Positions 1-5,210 of a stretch of DNA of 5,210 bases are shown piece after piece (within the stretch, counting starts at the first letter, position 1; each line of letters starts with the position of its first letter). The translations under genes and the position numbers were made by a program. This DNA comes from Devosia equisanguinis. Lineage in GTDB: Bacteria > Pseudomonadota > Alphaproteobacteria > Rhizobiales > Hyphomicrobiaceae. The stretch spans positions 1 through 5,210 of the forward strand of contig CAMDMH010000298.1 of assembly GCA_945901835.1 (NCBI GenBank), in the 5' to 3' direction. The notes beneath the pieces are model-generated. The model saw only the letters and a program-made list of their open reading frames with translations. It did not search any database and was not told the DNA's origin.

Positions 1-171
1 GACCGCTATCTCGCATCCTACGAATGGCGCTTCAATCGCCGCTTCGATCTGGCCAAGAACATAGAGCGCCTCGCCCGCGTTGCGGTCGCAACCGCGCCAC
101 GACCCTACCGGTCGATCGCCGCGGTCAGGCCGGCAGAGGTGATGACGGAGCAATCACGAAGATGTTTTTGA
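1..171 (+). CDS. IS1595/ISXO2-like transposase, C-terminal fragment (5' end outside window)
   Basis: Frame 1 is open from the first base to a TGA at 169-171, giving the last 56 residues of a protein that starts outside the window. The fragment carries RYLASYEWRFNRRFDL near its start and TAPRPYRSI around residues 31-39. This pattern (RYL-x-aromatic-x-(W/Y)RFNRRFDL, then a short helix and PRPYR) is what I remember from the C-terminus of ISXO2-like transposases of the IS1595 family, which cut and paste DNA through an RNase H-like DDE/N core. That catalytic core would lie upstream and cannot be seen. The tail after PRPYR, rich in Ala, Arg and Glu, does not match the tail I expect and may be element-specific or altered. 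The gene converges on the HD hydrolase gene. Whether the element is intact cannot be judged from here. Confidence 0.72.
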   Translation, partial: DRYLASYEWRFNRRFDLAKNIERLARVAVATAPRPYRSIAAVRPAEVMTEQSRRCF

Positions 172-243
172 TTTTGAACGCAAATCCGCCTTATAGCGCT
201 GCGTTCATAACTCCCGATTTCCTTCCGATTCCGGAATGCTCTG
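172..243. other. Junction between transposase and HD gene, probable right end of the insertion sequence
   Basis: These 72 bases lie between two convergent stop codons and are clearly richer in A and T than the genes on either side, with runs such as ATTTTGAA and TTATAG. If the transposase belongs to a complete insertion sequence, its right terminal inverted repeat and one copy of the target duplication should lie here. I cannot place the exact end because the left end of the element is outside the window. No T-tract terminator is visible for either gene. Confidence 0.45.
175..207. repeat. 8-bp inverted repeat with 17-nt spacer next to the transposase stop
   Basis: TGAACGCA at 175-182 is the exact reverse complement of TGCGTTCA at 200-207, with 17 bases between them. 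Beyond the arms, one mismatch (174/208) is followed by two more possible T-A pairs. The structure begins four bases after the transposase stop. It could be a weak bidirectional hairpin between convergent genes or part of an insertion-sequence end. It lacks the U-tract of an intrinsic terminator. An arm of this length in 33 bases could also arise by chance. Confidence 0.4.
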
Positions 244-861
244 TCAGTGTGCGAGCTCTGAGAAACGCGCTAAAAATCGCGCTTGCGCGTGTGCTGTCGT
301 CCACGGCTCGACGACTTCGTCGGGCACGGCCGTCCTCGCGCCGGCAGGTCGCTCGAAATAGAGCCGCGCTTCATCCTCGGTGAAACCCGCGAGCCTCGTC
401 GCCTCCCACCAGGCGGCGGAATGGTCAGCCGATTTGATCCGCGCACTCCACTCGACGGGCAATAAGTCGGGCAATCCGAAGCGTCGATGGATGGCTGCGA
501 GCAAGCGCCACTCGAACGTCTTGTAGTCGATGCCTAGCGCGGACTTGAACGGACTGATGAGATCGCCGATGACGTACTCCGGTGCATCGTGCAGCAACGC
601 CGCCATCGACAGTGCGTGGTTTACTGTGCCGGTTTCGACCAGCACGAGGCGCTCGACCAGAAGCGAATGCTGCGCGACCGAAAACGCATGAGCACCGACG
701 GTCTGCCCGTTCCAGCGGGCGACGCGAGCTAGGCCGTGTGCAATGTCGGCGACCTCGATATCCTCGGGGCGCGGATCGAGCAGATCGAGACGGCGGCCGG
801 AGAGCATGCGCTGCCATGCGCGCGGCTTCGATTTCGGCTCATCGTCTGGCTGCATCTTCAT
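244..861 (-). CDS. HD-domain phosphohydrolase, YfbR-like (putative 5'-deoxynucleotidase)
   Basis: A 205-residue protein, about the same length as E. coli YfbR (199). The HD metal ligands are visible: His65 (VAQHSLLV), His91-Asp92 (LLHDAPEYVIGD) and Asp146 (IKSAD). Arg49-Trp50, Glu95 and Asp100 match the Arg-Trp, Glu and Asp that shape the YfbR active site (R18, W19, E72, D77 in E. coli). YfbR removes the 5' phosphate from deoxyribonucleoside monophosphates in the cytoplasm. Alphaproteobacterial members are usually annotated only as hydrolases, so the substrate here is inferred. It is the last gene of a leftward operon, 25 bp after tag. Start choice is uncertain: a GAAGAG at 862-867 abuts the first ATG (859-861) with no spacer but lies a better 6 nt before a second in-frame ATG at 853-855, which would remove only two residues. 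Confidence 0.88.
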   Translation of the reverse strand: MKMQPDDEPKSKPRAWQRMLSGRRLDLLDPRPEDIEVADIAHGLARVARWNGQTVGAHAFSVAQHSLLVERLVLVETGTVNHALSMAALLHDAPEYVIGDLISPFKSALGIDYKTFEWRLLAAIHRRFGLPDLLPVEWSARIKSADHSAAWWEATRLAGFTEDEARLYFERPAGARTAVPDEVVEPWTTAHAQARFLARFSELAH

Positions 862-886
862 CTCTTCGCTTATCGGCGAACGCGCC

Positions 887-1504
887 TCAGCGCTTCGGGG
901 CCAGCTTCATCTGAAGTGCTGAGCACGGCGCGTGGCGATGGCAACTGACGAGGTGATCGTTGACCATGCCGGTCGACTGCATGAAAGCGTAGACAGTGGT
1001 CGGGCCGACAAAACGGAAACCTTCGGCCTTGAGGGCCTTCGAAATAGCCTTCGACAGATCGGTTTGCGGGGGTACTTCTCTCATCGAGGCGCGGCGATGG
1101 ACGATCGGACCGTCTTCGAGAAAGGCCCACAGGAACTGCGACAGCGGTTGCTTCTTCGACAACGCTAGAATGGCCTTCGCGTTGTCGATTGTCGCTTCGA
1201 TCTTCAGTCGGTTGCGCACGATGCCGGCGTCTGCCATCAGCCGCGCCTTGTCCTTGTCGCCGTAGCGGGCGATGCGTGCGGCGTCGAAATCGTGGAACGC
1301 TCGGCGGAAGTTGTCGCGCTTCTTGAGGATGGTCAGCCACGACAAGCCCGATTGGAAGCCTTCGAGCACGAGTTTCTCGAACAGGCGGCGGTCGTCCAGC
1401 AACGGCATGCCCCATTCCTCGTCGTGATAGCGCGCGTATTCGCCGTCGGCGATGCCGGCCCAGGGGCAGCGAGTGATGTCAGGAGAGGTCATGACGCCGT
1501 TCAT
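887..1504 (-). CDS. tag: DNA-3-methyladenine glycosylase I
   Basis: A 205-residue protein, close in length to E. coli Tag (187) and alignable over most of its length. Tag removes 3-methyladenine from alkylated DNA by cutting the N-glycosidic bond, the first step of base excision repair. The structural zinc ligands of E. coli Tag (Cys4, His17, His175, Cys179) appear as Cys13, His27 (YHDEEWG), His184 and Cys188 (VNDHLVSC). The base-binding Trp6, Glu38 and Trp46 correspond to Trp15, Glu48 and Trp56 (LEGFQSGLSW). The first ATG is preferred because it overlaps the ygfZ stop as ATGA and has an AAAGG at 1515-1519, 10 nt upstream. A second ATG four codons later (1490-1492) has no ribosome site. It is the middle gene of the ygfZ-tag-HD operon and is probably translationally coupled to ygfZ. 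Confidence 0.96.
   Translation of the reverse strand: MNGVMTSPDITRCPWAGIADGEYARYHDEEWGMPLLDDRRLFEKLVLEGFQSGLSWLTILKKRDNFRRAFHDFDAARIARYGDKDKARLMADAGIVRNRLKIEATIDNAKAILALSKKQPLSQFLWAFLEDGPIVHRRASMREVPPQTDLSKAISKALKAEGFRFVGPTTVYAFMQSTGMVNDHLVSCHRHAPCSALQMKLAPKR
1501..1504 (-). other. ATGA stop-start overlap coupling ygfZ to tag
   Basis: On the minus strand the four bases read ATGA: ATG (1504-1502) opens tag and TGA (1503-1501) closes ygfZ. This arrangement usually allows terminating ribosomes to re-initiate, so the amount of Tag should follow YgfZ translation. It is direct sequence evidence that the two genes share one transcript. Confidence 0.9.
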
Positions 1505-2385
1505 TGTGGTGGAGCCTTTGCCGCCATCAGTTTGCGTTGGCGCGCAATAACTTCGGCTTCGATTTCCAGCGCGATACCGGCAGCAGTGACGGTCATCCCC
1601 TTGTCGATTGCTTCGATGGCGCGGTCGAGCCTGAGCATAGCGAGGCCCTGGCGGCCGGCGACCGAGCCGAGCTTACCGATGACGACGTCACCCATCATCA
1701 CGTCGGGCCGTGCGTCGGGAAGATCGGTCGCGACGGTGACGCGCACGATGCGCTTTCTGACGGTGCCGCGATGCTCCATGCGCGCGACGATCTCCTGGCC
1801 GACGTAGCAGCCCTTGTCGAACGAGACGCCGTTTAGGAAATCGAAGTTAGCTTCGTGTGGGAAGGCATCGCCGAAGTCGTAGTCCTTGCCGCCCTCGGGC
1901 ACGCCCAGCGCGATGCGATGCGCGTGGTAGGCCGCCGCATCCGAGGACGGCGACGGTGAGCTACCACACGGAAGGATCGATCGCTGCCCGAGCGCGGGAT
2001 GCCTCGGATCGGCAAAGCTCATGGCCGCGGCCGCCACTGCGTCGCCGCCCCATTCCGCGAGCACCACATGCCTATCGGAAACGTCACGCAACTCGACCTT
2101 CGCCCGGAGCCGGTACAGCGTCAGCCGCTTGACGAGATCGGCTGCCTTGTCGCGTGCGACATCCAGGAGAAAGCCGCCGTCAGTTCTGGCAACAAGGAAG
2201 TCGAACAGGATCTTACCCTGCGGCGAAAGAAGCCCGGCATGAATTGCATTCTGGCCGGCGAGGAGATCGACGTCGTTGGTCAGCAATCCCGACAGCAGCT
2301 TGCCGGCATCCCCTCCCGTAACGGAGACGACGCCTCGATCGGGCAACAGTGCATGCTGGACTGGGCTCACGTCAGACCGTTCCAA
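1501..2385 (-). CDS. ygfZ: YgfZ/GcvT-domain folate-binding protein (Fe-S cluster assembly or repair)
   Basis: Up to 294 residues, slightly shorter than E. coli YgfZ (326). The family signature K-G-C-Y-V-G-Q-E is intact at residues 191-198, with Cys193 the invariant cysteine, followed by IVARMEHRG. The N-terminal part (LLPDRGVVSVTGGDAGKLLSGLL and TNDV, residues 13-39) is the GcvT-like fold opening. YgfZ proteins bind tetrahydrofolate and support biogenesis or repair of certain iron-sulfur enzymes, for example MiaB in E. coli. A low-complexity stretch rich in Ser, Pro and Ala (about 141-152) probably marks a loop. The longest reading starts at TTG (2383-2385) without a ribosome site; an in-frame GTG at 2368-2370 follows a weak GGAA with 9 nt spacing and would give 289 residues. 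No ATG fits. It is the first gene of the leftward operon, and its stop overlaps the tag start. Confidence 0.92.
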   Translation of the reverse strand: MERSDVSPVQHALLPDRGVVSVTGGDAGKLLSGLLTNDVDLLAGQNAIHAGLLSPQGKILFDFLVARTDGGFLLDVARDKAADLVKRLTLYRLRAKVELRDVSDRHVVLAEWGGDAVAAAAMSFADPRHPALGQRSILPCGSSPSPSSDAAAYHAHRIALGVPEGGKDYDFGDAFPHEANFDFLNGVSFDKGCYVGQEIVARMEHRGTVRKRIVRVTVATDLPDARPDVMMGDVVIGKLGSVAGRQGLAMLRLDRAIEAIDKGMTVTAAGIALEIEAEVIARQRKLMAAKAPPQ

Positions 2386-2510
2386 GGTTGCATATCTGGC
2401 CCGAGTTACGTATGCGGTCGCCCGAGCCGGCGCAAGAACCCGACACCGTTGTCAACCATCTGTTGCGCGACCTCCCTCCCCGTCCCCCACCGCTGCGAGA
2501 GGCGAAACCC
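2386..2510. promoter_or_regulatory. Divergent control region between ygfZ and pyrC
   Basis: 125 bases between the start of the leftward operon and the start of pyrC, so promoters for both directions should lie here. On the minus strand, TTGACA (2455-2450) matches the -35 consensus exactly but has no convincing -10 box at 16-18 nt. It lies in GTTGTCAAC, a near-palindrome that also gives TTGTCA on the plus strand. A C/T-rich run (about 2471-2490) precedes the pyrC ribosome site. I find no clear operator or riboswitch. Alphaproteobacterial promoters are often too divergent to call by eye. Confidence 0.5.
2497..2502 (+). promoter_or_regulatory. Ribosome binding site fixing the pyrC start
   Basis: GAGAGG lies 8 nt before the ATG at 2511. 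It decides the start: the reading frame stays open upstream to 2349, but that extension would overlap the start of the divergent ygfZ gene, and its Pro/Arg-rich residues do not resemble the family N-terminus. MADSYDLILKGG from 2511 does. Confidence 0.75.
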
Positions 2511-3839
2511 ATGGCCGACAGCTACGATCTGATCCTGAAGGGCGGCGCGGTCGTCAATCACGACGGCACGGGCCAACGCGACATCGGTGTGCGTATCGGG
2601 CGGATTGCGGCGCTCGGCGATCTCGGTGCGGCAAAGGCGGCAGAGACCATCGACTGCGCGGGGCTGCACATCCTGCCCGGCGTGATCGACAGCCAGGTGC
2701 ATTTCCGCGAACCGGGCCTCATGCACAAAGAGGATCTGGAGACGGGCAGCCGCGGCGCGGTGCTCGGCGGCGTCACGGCCGTATTCGAGATGCCCAACAC
2801 CAATCCGCTGACGACATCGGCTGAAACGCTGGCAGCCAAGGTTGCAGCGGCGCGACATCGGATGTTCTGCGATTTCGCGTTCTACGTTGGCGGCACGCGG
2901 GAGAACGTCGATCAGATCCCCGCGCTGGAACGGCTCGAGGGCTCGGCCGGGATCAAGGTGTTCATGGGCTCGTCCACCGGCAACCTGCTGGTCGACGACG
3001 AGGCTTCGCTCGACCGGATCATCGGCCGAATCTCGCGGCGCGCGGCGTTTCATGCGGAGGACGAGGCGCGGCTGATCTCGCGGATGGGCGAGCGCCGAAA
3101 GGGCGATGCGTCCTCACATCCGGTGTGGCGCGATCCGGAAGCGGCCATGATCGCGACGACGCAGCTCGTGCGGCTCGCCGAGAAGCACAAGCGCCGCGTG
3201 CACGTGCTGCACGTCTCGACCGCGGAGGAGATGGCGTTTCTCGCCGATCACAAGGCGTTCGCGACGGTCGAAGTGACGCCGCATCACCTGACGCTGGTGG
3301 CGCCGGACTGCTGCGATCGGCTCGGCACCTACGCGCAGATGAACCCGCCCGTGCGCGACGAACGCCACCGCGCCGCGATCTGGCGCGCGCTCGAGCAGGG
3401 GATCGTCGATGTTCTCGGCTCCGATCATGCGCCGCACACGCACGAGGAGAAGCATCACGAGTATCCCGGCTCGCATTCCGGCATGACCGGCGTGCAGACG
3501 CTGCTGCCGGTCATGCTCGATCACGTAAACGCGGGGCGGCTGTCGCTGGCGCGGCTGATCGATCTGACGAGCCATGGTCCGCAGCGCATCTTCAACATCC
3601 GGGGCAAGGGGCGGATCGCGGCCGGCTGGGATGCCGACTTCGCCATCGTCGATCTGAAGCGGCGCGTGACGATCACCAACGGGATGATCGCGAGCCGCTG
3701 CGGCTGGACGCCCTACGACGGCGTCACTGTAACGGGCTTCCCGCAGGGCACCATCGTCCGAGGCCGCCGCGTGATGTGGGACGGGGCGATCCTCGGCGCG
3801 GCCAAGGGCGAACCCGTCGCGTTCCTCGAAGGCGCATGA
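2511..3839 (+). CDS. pyrC: Dihydroorotase, class I-type amidohydrolase
   Basis: A 442-residue cytoplasmic enzyme of normal class I length, which cyclises N-carbamoyl-aspartate to dihydroorotate in pyrimidine synthesis. The N-terminal strand region (residues 1-55) and C-terminal return (GRIAAGWDADFAIVDL) frame a metal-dependent amidohydrolase barrel. Visible site residues are His64 and Arg66 (DSQVHFREPG, 60-69), Asn96 (MPNT), Lys149 (IKVFMGSS, probable carboxylated lysine), His181 (FHAED), His234 (VLHVS) and Asp305 (GSDHAPH). The first His of the usual HxH pair is Gln62. I recall this Gln in alphaproteobacterial homologues, so it may be a lineage feature rather than a defect. A related activity (hydantoinase- or allantoinase-like) cannot be excluded, but HFREPG, MPNT and SDHAPH favour dihydroorotase. 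It is divergent from ygfZ, and the CPBP gene follows after 34 bp, probably in the same transcript. Confidence 0.9.
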   Translation: MADSYDLILKGGAVVNHDGTGQRDIGVRIGRIAALGDLGAAKAAETIDCAGLHILPGVIDSQVHFREPGLMHKEDLETGSRGAVLGGVTAVFEMPNTNPLTTSAETLAAKVAAARHRMFCDFAFYVGGTRENVDQIPALERLEGSAGIKVFMGSSTGNLLVDDEASLDRIIGRISRRAAFHAEDEARLISRMGERRKGDASSHPVWRDPEAAMIATTQLVRLAEKHKRRVHVLHVSTAEEMAFLADHKAFATVEVTPHHLTLVAPDCCDRLGTYAQMNPPVRDERHRAAIWRALEQGIVDVLGSDHAPHTHEEKHHEYPGSHSGMTGVQTLLPVMLDHVNAGRLSLARLIDLTSHGPQRIFNIRGKGRIAAGWDADFAIVDLKRRVTITNGMIASRCGWTPYDGVTVTGFPQGTIVRGRRVMWDGAILGAAKGEPVAFLEGA

Positions 3840-3851
3840 CCTCATCCGTTC

Positions 3852-3864
3852 TCTCCGCTGGAGA
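3852..3864 (+). promoter_or_regulatory. Ribosome binding site of the CPBP gene inside a small hairpin
   Basis: TCTCC (3852-3856) pairs exactly with GGAGA (3860-3864) across a 3-nt loop. The second arm contains GGAG (3860-3863), the likely ribosome site 10 nt before the ATG at 3874. The stem is only five pairs, so any effect on translation would be modest. Confidence 0.4.
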
Positions 3865-3873
3865 TGCCGAGCG

Positions 3874-4638
3874 ATGCCCGACGCGAACGCCGACACCACG
3901 ACGCCCGACGAGGCCTTCGGCGCGCGCACACCTTGGAGTGCCGGCGCGGCAACCATGTTCGGCGTAATCGCAGTCGTACTGGCCCTCTTTGTCGCCGCCC
4001 TCGCGCAGCCCATCCATGCAGGGCTCGGGGATTGGATCGGGCGCAGTCTGGGCGCGCCGGGGGAGAACGCCGGGCTCGTCGCCAACACCATGCTCACACT
4101 GATGGCCATGCAGGCCATGATGGCGGGGGCTGCATGGTGGGGGGCTGGGCATTACGGCGGCGACCGCCGCCGGGTACTGTCGATCGACCAGGGTCTGGCG
4201 CTCACGCCGTTCCTGTGGGGTCTCCTCGGCATGATCGCGTTGCTGGGCCCCTATAATCTCTTCGTGTACGCACTGTTCCCGTCGCAGTTCGCCGCCGATC
4301 TCCGGCCGATGTGGGATCTCGCGCGCTCTTCGGTGAACTGGCTCGTCGGGCTCGCCGTCATCATCGGCGCGCCGCTGGCCGAGGAACTGCTGTTCCGCGG
4401 CTTCCTGCTGCCGGCCTTGACGAAGACCAGCCGCGGTTTCTGGGGCGCGGCGGTCGTCACGACGTTCGGCTGGACGGCTCTGCATTTCTACTCGATCGCC
4501 GGAATGATCGAGGTGTTCATGATCGGCATCTATTTCGCGTGGCTCGTTCGCCGTTACGGCACGCTGTTGCTGCCGATGGCGCTCCACGCGCTCTACAACG
4601 GGCTGCAGTTCGCGGTACTCGCGGCCTGGCCCGGCTGA
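3874..4638 (+). CDS. CPBP (Abi/CAAX-type) family intramembrane metalloprotease homologue
   Basis: A 254-residue, strongly hydrophobic protein of typical CPBP length. Likely membrane segments lie near residues 25-45, 70-92, 110-135, 154-168, 190-207, 208-225 and 229-250. All three family motifs are present: EELLFRG (Glu170, Glu171, Arg175), FGWTALH (His204) and HALYN (His238, Asn242). In the family these Glu and His residues form the metal-dependent proteolytic site in the membrane, related to eukaryotic Rce1. Bacterial members have varied or unknown roles, and nothing here identifies a substrate. The start at 3874 has GGAG 10 nt upstream. The N-terminal 20 residues are polar, without a signal peptide. 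It lies 34 bp after pyrC and 65 bp before thyA, and may simply be co-transcribed with them. Confidence 0.9.
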   Translation: MPDANADTTTPDEAFGARTPWSAGAATMFGVIAVVLALFVAALAQPIHAGLGDWIGRSLGAPGENAGLVANTMLTLMAMQAMMAGAAWWGAGHYGGDRRRVLSIDQGLALTPFLWGLLGMIALLGPYNLFVYALFPSQFAADLRPMWDLARSSVNWLVGLAVIIGAPLAEELLFRGFLLPALTKTSRGFWGAAVVTTFGWTALHFYSIAGMIEVFMIGIYFAWLVRRYGTLLLPMALHALYNGLQFAVLAAWPG

Positions 4639-4703
4639 AGCGGTTGGGGATGATGCCGGGTGCCCCTGGCGACGGCGTGCTCGGAATCGCATATTGTTGA
4701 GCG
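4639..4703 (+). promoter_or_regulatory. CPBP-thyA intergenic region, possible thyA promoter
   Basis: 65 bases without a clear ribosome site for thyA. CATATT at 4690-4695 resembles a -10 box and would place transcription start close to the thyA ATG at 4704. The matching -35 position (around 4667-4672, TGGCGA) fits the TTGACA consensus only weakly. No intrinsic terminator with a T-tract is seen after the CPBP stop, so read-through from pyrC-CPBP is equally possible. Confidence 0.3.
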
Positions 4704-5210
4704 ATGCAACAATACCTCGATCTGATGCGCCGCGTGCGCGACACCGGCACCAAGAAGACCGACCGCACGGGCACGGGAACGCTCTCCGTTTTCGGCCACC
4801 AGATGCGCTTCGATCTCGCCGACGGCTTTCCTATGGTCACGACGAAGAAGCTGCATCTCAAGTCGATCATCCACGAGTTGCTGTGGTTTCTCGCTGGCGA
4901 CACCAACATCGCCTACCTCAAACAGAACGGCGTGAAGATCTGGGACGAGTGGGCAGACGACAACGGTGATCTCGGCCCAGTCTATGGCAAGCAGTGGCGG
5001 TCGTGGGCGACGCCCGACGGCAGAACCGTCGATCAGATCCGGGAGGTGGTCGAAACGCTGAAGACCAATCCGGATAGCCGGCGCATCATCGTTTCGGCGT
5101 GGAACCCTGCGGACATTCCCGACATGGCGCTGGCACCTTGCCACTGCCTGTTCCAGTTCTACGTCGCCGACGGCAAGCTTTCCTGCCAGCTCTACCAACG
5201 CTCGGCCGAC
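4704..5210 (+). CDS. thyA: Thymidylate synthase, N-terminal 169 codons (3' end outside window)
   Basis: The frame from ATG 4704 stays open to the last base of the window. The 169 residues align with E. coli ThyA (264 residues) without a gap, so about 95 residues are missing to the right. ThyA methylates dUMP to dTMP using 5,10-methylenetetrahydrofolate, yielding dihydrofolate. Visible key residues, in E. coli numbering, are Arg21 (DRTGTGTLS), Tyr94 (GPVYGKQWR), the catalytic nucleophile Cys146 (ALAPCH), the phosphate-binding Arg126-Arg127 (DSRRIIVSAWN), Arg166-Ser167 and Asp169 (QLYQRSAD). Position 168 is Ala where E. coli has Cys, a minor change. In many relatives folA (dihydrofolate reductase) follows thyA, so it may lie just beyond the window. 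No good Shine-Dalgarno precedes the start. Confidence 0.97.
   Translation, partial: MQQYLDLMRRVRDTGTKKTDRTGTGTLSVFGHQMRFDLADGFPMVTTKKLHLKSIIHELLWFLAGDTNIAYLKQNGVKIWDEWADDNGDLGPVYGKQWRSWATPDGRTVDQIREVVETLKTNPDSRRIIVSAWNPADIPDMALAPCHCLFQFYVADGKLSCQLYQRSAD

Noticed and set aside
24..383. Plus-strand open frame of 119 codons over the transposase end and the HD gene
   Set aside because: It is out of frame with the transposase fragment and antisense to the HD gene; the translation has no recognisable motif.
2349..2510. In-frame 54-codon N-terminal extension of pyrC
   Set aside because: It overlaps the divergent ygfZ start, is Pro/Arg-rich and unlike the family, and a good ribosome site supports the ATG at 2511.
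2406..3053. Minus-strand open frame of 215 codons opposite the first part of pyrC
   Set aside because: Antisense to the conserved dihydroorotase N-terminus; it is a GC-driven shadow and would leave no room for the divergent promoter region.
3114..4118. Long minus-strand open frame of 334 codons opposite pyrC and the CPBP gene
   Set aside because: It is antisense to two genes with clear family motifs. High GC content makes stop codons rare in shadow frames, and the translation is Arg/Ala/His-rich with no recognisable domain.
4655..4670. GCCGGG-TG-CCCCTGGC as a terminator hairpin after the CPBP gene
   Set aside because: Full pairing leaves a 2-nt loop and needs a bulge, and no T-tract follows.
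3724..4692. Minus-strand open frame of 322 codons opposite the CPBP gene
   Set aside because: Same reason: low-complexity Arg/Glu/Gln-rich shadow of a well-supported membrane-protein gene.
1..5210. CRISPR array, tRNA, rRNA, riboswitch, defence island or toxin-antitoxin pair
   Set aside because: No regularly spaced repeats, no cloverleaf or rRNA-like segment, and every region over 300 bases is covered by a housekeeping or transposase gene.

Overview
The window is GC-rich chromosomal DNA. Its protein sequences (YgfZ, Tag, HD hydrolase, dihydroorotase) look like those of Alphaproteobacteria, most likely Hyphomicrobiales (Bradyrhizobium/Rhodopseudomonas-like relatives). This assignment is by remembered resemblance, not by a search.

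Layout, left to right. Positions 1-171 hold the last 56 codons of a transposase that resembles the ISXO2/IS1595 family, reading rightward. A short, AT-richer junction (172-243) follows, with an 8-bp inverted repeat. Next comes a leftward three-gene operon, read from right to left: a YgfZ-like folate-binding protein (1501-2385), DNA-3-methyladenine glycosylase I, tag (887-1504, overlapping ygfZ by ATGA), and a YfbR-like HD phosphohydrolase (244-861). A 125-bp divergent promoter region (2386-2510) separates this operon from a rightward set: a class I-type dihydroorotase, pyrC (2511-3839), a CPBP/Abi-type membrane protease homologue (3874-4638), and thymidylate synthase, thyA (4704 to the window edge, first 169 codons only).

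How the genes relate: pyrC (de novo pyrimidine ring closure), the YfbR-like HD protein (possible 5'-deoxynucleotidase) and thyA (dUMP to dTMP) all touch pyrimidine and thymidylate metabolism. YgfZ and ThyA both bind folate. Tag repairs alkylated DNA. The CPBP protein has no obvious link to these roles.

I see no undescribed defence or mobile system here. Most of the region looks like ordinary housekeeping DNA beside one insertion sequence. The points most worth a second look are the dihydroorotase metal site, where the first His of the usual HxH motif is Gln, the insertion-sequence boundary at the left edge, and several small translation-initiation details.
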